A stretch of DNA of 44,036 nt from SFHK01 sp963618055 (lineage in GTDB: Bacteria; Bacillota; Clostridia; Christensenellales; Aristaeellaceae): contig CAVERI010000013.1 in assembly GCA_963618055.1 (NCBI GenBank), positions 1 through 44,036 on the forward strand, in the 5' to 3' direction. The notes under the pieces were generated by a model. The model did not search any database and was not told the DNA's origin. It saw nothing but the letters and a program-made list of their open reading frames with translations. The translations under genes were made by a program, and so were the position numbers. Shown piece after piece: positions 41,646 through 44,036 of the stretch (its first letter is position 1; each line of letters starts with the position of its first letter).

Positions 41646-41660
41646 CTGTCAAAAATTGAA

Positions 41661-42014
41661 TTACACCTCGGGCTCCTTGTCGCTCTCCAGCGGCGCATCC
41701 TCAACGGACTTCACGGCCCAGCGCGCCATGTGCATCGTGGTCTTCTGCGCGCCGACGGCAATGATCACCTGATCATCGCGAAGGCCGGTCACCGTGCCGT
41801 AAATGCCGCCGATGGTGCAGATGCGGTCGCCAACCTTCAGGTTGTCGAGCATGTCCTTCACAGCCTTGTCCTTCTTCTTCTGGGGACGAATAAGGAAGAA
41901 GTAGAAAACAACGACCATCAGCACGATCATAACCAGCATGGAAATCAGGCTGGACGCGCCAGTCTGCGCGGTGGTTCCACTGCTTTCGAGCAGGTTGAAG
42001 AGCAGAGTGTTCAT
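41661..42014 (-). CDS. yajC: Preprotein translocase subunit YajC
   Basis: The 117-residue protein has one membrane segment (about 24-42), the family stretch FYFFLIRPQKKKDKAVKDML and the GDRICTIGGIYGTVTGLRDD beta domain. YajC associates with SecDF and the Sec channel. AAAGGAG lies nine bases before the ATG. It follows tgt, the common tgt-yajC order. The N-terminal Gly/Ser/Thr stretch before the helix is longer than usual. Confidence 0.93.
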   Translation of the reverse strand: MNTLLFNLLESSGTTAQTGASSLISMLVMIVLMVVVFYFFLIRPQKKKDKAVKDMLDNLKVGDRICTIGGIYGTVTGLRDDQVIIAVGAQKTTMHMARWAVKSVEDAPLESDKEPEV

Positions 42015-42118
42015 CGTATCGGGTCTCCTTTGATTTAAATTCTTCGTTTTCCATTATAACATGATTGCCGCCTTAAAACAACGATGAATCATGCCGACTG
42101 CGTAAAGTTTCGCAAAAA

Positions 42119-43243
42119 TCACCAGCCGCCGCGGCCGTGCGTGGCATAGAAGTCGTCCGCCCAGTCGCGCAGCGCGTCCTGCTCGATGGCCGCGCGAATC
42201 TCCTCCATCATCCTCGTGAGGAAGCGCAGGTTGTGAATCGAACACAGCCGCAGGCCGAAGATTTCCTCCGCCTTCAAAAGGTGGCGAATGTAGGCGCGGG
42301 AGAAATTGCGGCAGGCGTAGCAATCGCATGTATCGTCCAGCGGCGCGAAGTCATGCGCGTATTTCGCGTTGCGGATGACGAGACGGCCGTTGCGCGTGAA
42401 CACCGTGCCGTTGCGCGCCACGCGCGTCGCGAGCACGCAGTCGAACATATCCACTCCGCGCAGCACGCCCTCAATCAGGCAGTCCGGCGAGCCGACGCCC
42501 ATCAGGTAGCGCGGCTTCTCCTGCGGCATAACCGGGTTGATCGCCTCCAGCATCTCGTACATGATCTCCTTGGGCTCGCCCACGGAAAGACCGCCGATGC
42601 CGAAGCCCGGCAGGTCGAGCTTCGCCATTTCCCTCGCGCACTCAACGCGCAAATCCTTATAGAACGCGCCCTGAACGATGCCGAACAGCGCCTGATCGTC
42701 GCGGGTTTTCGCGTCCATGCAGCGGTGCAGCCAGCGAAGCGTGCGCTTCATGGCCTTCTGCGCACGGTCGTAATCGCAGGGATACGGCGAGCACTCGTCG
42801 AACTGCATCATGATGTCGCTGCCCAGCTTCTCCTGAATGCCGATGGAAACCTCCGGCGAGAAGAAATGCTTGCTTCCGTCCAGATGGGAGCGGAAGGTAA
42901 CACCCTCCTCCGTGAGCTTGCGAAGCGAGGCAAGCGAAAACACTTGAAATCCGCCGCTGTCAGTCAGTATCGGGCGTTCCCAGTTCATAAATTTATGCAG
43001 CCCGCCCGCGTCCGCCACCAGCTGCTCGCCGGGACGCAGATGCAGATGGTACGTGTTGGACAGGATAATCTGCGCGTTCAGATCCTTCAGCTCCTCCGGA
43101 GACACGGTTTTTACCGACGCCTGCGTGCCCACAGGCATGTAAACCGGCGTTTCAATCACGCCGTGCGGCGTGTGCAGGCGGCCGCGGCGCGCGCCGGTCT
43201 GCTTGCACACATGCAGAAGCTCAAACTCAAAGGGCTTTGCCAA
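42119..43243 (-). CDS. tgt: tRNA-guanine transglycosylase
   Basis: The 374-residue enzyme has the catalytic Asp in ILTDSGGFQVFSL (D95), MMQFDECSPYP, RGVDMFDCVLATR with the second catalytic Asp, and the zinc ligands C-x-C-x-x-C (CDCYACRNFSR) plus His in SIHNL. It swaps G34 for preQ1 in tRNAs with GUN anticodons, toward queuosine. It is co-directional with yajC, about 100 bases away. Confidence 0.95.
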   Translation of the reverse strand: MAKPFEFELLHVCKQTGARRGRLHTPHGVIETPVYMPVGTQASVKTVSPEELKDLNAQIILSNTYHLHLRPGEQLVADAGGLHKFMNWERPILTDSGGFQVFSLASLRKLTEEGVTFRSHLDGSKHFFSPEVSIGIQEKLGSDIMMQFDECSPYPCDYDRAQKAMKRTLRWLHRCMDAKTRDDQALFGIVQGAFYKDLRVECAREMAKLDLPGFGIGGLSVGEPKEIMYEMLEAINPVMPQEKPRYLMGVGSPDCLIEGVLRGVDMFDCVLATRVARNGTVFTRNGRLVIRNAKYAHDFAPLDDTCDCYACRNFSRAYIRHLLKAEEIFGLRLCSIHNLRFLTRMMEEIRAAIEQDALRDWADDFYATHGRGGW

Positions 43244-43260
43244 TGTCCTATCCTCCCGTC

Positions 43261-43292
43261 AAAAAAGGTGATCCGCCGCTTCGCGGATCACC
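43261..43292 (-). terminator. Terminator of the Ig-like protein gene
   Basis: On the minus strand GGTGATCCGC pairs with GCGGATCACC over a six-base loop, then six T. It separates that gene from tgt. Confidence 0.9.
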
Positions 43293-43316
43293 CGATTGCC
43301 TTGCTTTTAAACGCGC

Positions 43317-43793
43317 TTACGCGTGGCGGCGCTTATAGCCCAGAAGCATCAGCGCGGCCAGTCCCATCGCCAGCGCCGCGAACGCGTAAGCGACGGGCAT
43401 CGAGCCGTCGCCCGATGCGGGCATAACCACGGCGTCAATCACGCGCACGTTTACATCCACTGAAACGACAAGCGCGTCATCCTTGTACGCCTTCAGGCAG
43501 TACAGACCCGCGTCCTCCTCGGTCGCGTTCAGCAGGTTGTAAATCCGCTGGTCGCCGTCCTGCGTGATCGGCTCTCCCTTGAAGTACCACTGCCACGAGG
43601 TCGGCTCCACGCCGTCCACACCCACCTCAATTTGCAGATCCTCGCCCACATTCACGACCGCGCTCTGCGTGCGCGTGGTGATGCGGAACGTAAGATACGT
43701 GCGGATGGCTCCGGTTTCGGCCAACGCCGAACCGGCGATGAAAAGCATCATCAGCACCAGCGCGAACGCGCGGATTCCCACTCGCTTTTGCAT
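43317..43793 (-). CDS. Secreted Ig-like protein with C-terminal membrane anchor
   Basis: The 158-residue protein starts at ATG 43793, with GGGGAGG seven bases upstream. It has a signal peptide ending in AGSALAE and an Ig-like fold (SWQWYFKGEPI, then NATEEDAGLYCLKAY, the D-x-G-x-Y-x-C of Ig domains). VVMPASGDGSMP is followed by a 20-residue helix and GYKRRHA. The last part is like a sortase anchor (LPxTG is here MPASG), so wall or membrane anchoring is likely. Function unknown. It has its own promoter and terminator. Confidence 0.65.
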   Translation of the reverse strand: MQKRVGIRAFALVLMMLFIAGSALAETGAIRTYLTFRITTRTQSAVVNVGEDLQIEVGVDGVEPTSWQWYFKGEPITQDGDQRIYNLLNATEEDAGLYCLKAYKDDALVVSVDVNVRVIDAVVMPASGDGSMPVAYAFAALAMGLAALMLLGYKRRHA

Positions 43794-43843
43794 CCGTATT
43801 CCTCCCCAAGGCAGAAGCCTATTCAATCCATATCGTATACCTA

Positions 43844-43872
43844 ATTCTATTGCATTTCGCCCCCGGTTTCAA
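43844..43872 (-). promoter_or_regulatory. Promoter of the Ig-like protein gene
   Basis: On the minus strand: TTGAAA (43872-43867), 17-base spacer, TAGAAT (43849-43844). Confidence 0.7.
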
Positions 43873-43975
43873 GTTTTTCCGCAAAATGGGATTTAAACGC
43901 AATATTTATGCAATGCATGAAACTAAATCGCAAAGTCTGATATATTTTATTCATATATCACACTGCGCGCAAGAC

Positions 43976-44036
43976 CAAAAAGGGGCTGTTGCACAAGTTG
44001 GCTTTGCATAGTCGCACGAAAATTTAACAGAAAAGA
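43976..44036. mobile_element. Possible insertion-sequence end at window edge
   Basis: AAAAAGGGGCTGTTGCACAA at about 43976 resembles the GGGGCTGTTGCA termini of several transposon families, and the sequence beyond it is AT-rich and unlike its neighbours. No transposase is visible because the window ends. Confidence 0.35.

Noticed and set aside
1..44036. CRISPR array or rRNA genes
   Set aside because: No regularly spaced short repeats and no rRNA-like sequence were seen anywhere in the window.

Overview
The window reads as chromosome from a GC-rich, endospore-lineage Bacillota, most like class Clostridia (a Christensenellales-type lineage is my inference). The support is Bacillus-type promoters and strong Shine-Dalgarno sites, frequent GTG/TTG starts, and three sporulation-type genes (bofA, a ylbJ-like gene, a SpoIVB-type S55 peptidase) beside Gram-positive housekeeping genes (tilS-hpt-ftsH, tgt-yajC, mgtE).

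Bases 1-4580 are a rearranged accessory locus. A repeating unit (end of a nitrilase-family gene, terminator, promoter, start of an XRE-type HTH gene) occurs twice as diverged copies. Between them lies a visibly AT-richer cassette holding a GyrI-like effector-binding domain fused in frame to the first HTH, a GNAT acetyltransferase, and truncated pieces of a possible BtrH-like protein. The second, intact HTH gene encodes an unusual 615-residue protein with an acidic coiled coil and 29-residue helical repeats.

Bases 4700-9160 carry bofA, a gpsA-like dehydrogenase, feoAB and a PurO-type IMP cyclohydrolase. Bases 9200-18700 are almost all minus strand: two tandem esterases, two MATE exporters, a YlbJ-like membrane protein, a secreted protein, an MFS permease and an M20 amidohydrolase.

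Bases 18790-26840 hold two nutrient importers on the plus strand. metNIQ (methionine) follows a consensus promoter, a 26-codon ORF with seven Met codons and an intrinsic terminator, which looks like classical leader-peptide attenuation and is the most interesting signal here. livKHMGF (branched-chain amino acids) has its own perfect promoter and terminator. Next is a MarR regulator with twin operator-like repeats and a heterodimeric ABC exporter (26888-30824), then the SpoIVB-like protease.

Bases 32035-35780 (minus) carry a TtcA-like tRNA thiolase and two tandem mgtE magnesium channels behind a long leader with a second possible upstream ORF. Then come a LacI regulator, tRNA-Lys(CTT), tilS-hpt, ftsH, and on the minus strand tgt-yajC and a possible wall-anchored Ig-like protein. 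The last ~60 bases may be the end of an insertion sequence. No CRISPR array or rRNA was seen.
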